From contig JARRMW010000002.1 in the NCBI GenBank assembly GCA_037385685.1, forward strand, positions 73,388-137,387: 64,000 nt of DNA. Direction: 5' to 3'. Made by a program: the position numbers and the translations under genes. This stretch comes from Sva-25 sp037385685. GTDB taxonomy: Bacteria > Pseudomonadota > Gammaproteobacteria > Chromatiales > Chromatiaceae. Under the pieces are notes generated by a model that was not told the origin of the DNA, made no database searches, and saw nothing but the letters and a program-made list of their open reading frames with translations. Shown here one piece after another: positions 63,384-64,000 of this stretch. Numbering within the stretch: the first letter of the stretch is position 1; the number at the start of each line of letters is the position of its first letter.

Positions 63384-64000
63384 ATGAAATTACCCACACT
63401 AAAGCTGCGCAAAGACCAGGAACGCCGGGTTCTTGCCGGCCATCTCTGGATCTACAGCAACGAGATCGATACCCGTGAAACCCCATTAAAACAGTTCTCT
63501 CCGGGAGAGCTTGTTGCCGTGCACAGCCACCGTAACAAATGGATCGCGCATGCCTACGTCAATCCGCGTTCACTGATCAGCGCACGTGTGATATCGAGGC
63601 ATCCGACCGAGACCCTGGATGAAGCGCTGTTGACCAAACGCATCAGCAATGCGCTCGCGCTGCGTGAGCGTCTTTTTAACAACCGCTGTTACAGGCTCGT
63701 CTATGGAGAAAGTGATCTGCTTCCCGGTCTCGTCGTCGACCGGTTCGGCGACTACCTGAGCCTTCAGATCACGACAGCCGGCATGGAGACGGTGCTGAAA
63801 CAGATCATCGGTGTTCTCGAAAATTTACTGAAACCCGCAGGTATCTTGTTGAGAAACGATACGCCCGTACGTGAACTCGAGGGACTGGAGCAATCTGTCT
63901 CTGTCGCCAGTGGTGAAATACCGGAGAAGGTACGTCTCGAGGAGAATGGCGCGCAGTTCGAAACCTCTCTGACCGAGGGGCAGAAAAGCGGCTGGTTCTA
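63384..64000 (+). CDS. RlmI-like rRNA (cytosine-C5) methyltransferase, 3' partial
   Basis: The first 205 residues of a class I RNA methyltransferase, truncated by the window end. LRKDQERRVLAGHLWIYSNEI near the start begins a PUA domain (residues 1-75), VYGESDLLPGLVVDRFGDYL near 114 follows, and EGQKSGWFY at the cut is the conserved approach to the cofactor site of RlmI and its relatives. The missing part holds the S-adenosylmethionine motifs. Start ATG 63384. Confidence 0.85.
   Translation, partial: MKLPTLKLRKDQERRVLAGHLWIYSNEIDTRETPLKQFSPGELVAVHSHRNKWIAHAYVNPRSLISARVISRHPTETLDEALLTKRISNALALRERLFNNRCYRLVYGESDLLPGLVVDRFGDYLSLQITTAGMETVLKQIIGVLENLLKPAGILLRNDTPVRELEGLEQSVSVASGEIPEKVRLEENGAQFETSLTEGQKSGWF

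Overview
The window is a gene-dense chromosomal segment from a free-living gammaproteobacterium. Many gene neighbourhoods match that class: gcvR-bcp, xseB-ispA, zipA-ligA, trmJ next to suhB, a yadG/yadH-type ABC pair and iscSUA-hscBA-fdx-iscX. A phosphoribulokinase gene indicates the Calvin cycle, so an autotroph, perhaps a sulfur-oxidising relative of the Chromatiales; that placement is inference. No rRNA, tRNA, CRISPR array or complete mobile element was seen.

1-7.5 kb: a complex I / group 4 hydrogenase-like operon: proton-channel subunit cut by the window edge, then NuoH-, NuoB-, NuoC- and NuoD-like subunits. It continues with a large protein joining a NuoI-like 2x[4Fe-4S] domain to a GltD-like flavin/NAD(P) domain, and ends with a ferritin-like diiron protein. 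The large subunit lacks the cysteine pairs that bind NiFe, so this looks like an energy-converting hydrogenase-related (Ehr) complex with its own NAD(P)H module. It is the most unusual system in the window. Two of its intergenic gaps hold related inverted repeats.

7.5-16.3 kb: accessory genes: an MHS-type transporter, a DUF900 lipoprotein hydrolase, an EamA exporter, an HlyD/ABC-2 export operon, a CxxCxxCC membrane protein and a small secreted protein. 16.5-22.1 kb: prk (preceded by a strong terminator-like hairpin), dxs, then a compact plus-strand trio of a SpoU methylase, a FAD amine-oxidase-type protein and an MnmM-like methyltransferase, possibly a tRNA wobble-uridine pathway; then a HIT protein. 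22.4-30.4 kb: sodB, kdsD, ligA, zipA and smc, all on the minus strand.

30.4-45.6 kb: queF, a 660-base gene-free island of hairpins and a REP-like palindrome, yadGH-like and ybjQ genes, trpEGDC in operon order, an LpxL-type acyltransferase, a small tyrosine phosphatase, galT-gcvR-bcp-phoH, and a LysR/small protein/AI-2E-type exporter operon. 45.6-52 kb: parE, a CNP1-like protein, xseB, ispA, an NlpC/P60 lipoprotein, folE2 and a FAH-family hydrolase. 52-57.2 kb: an isc operon that lacks iscR at this locus but has an IscR-like site on its promoter, and is interrupted by a dispersed repeat also found near 22.3 kb. 57.3-64 kb: cysE, a zinc-ribbon methyltransferase, truC, trmJ, suhB, a YyaL-type thioredoxin-domain protein and the start of an RlmI-type methyltransferase cut by the window end.
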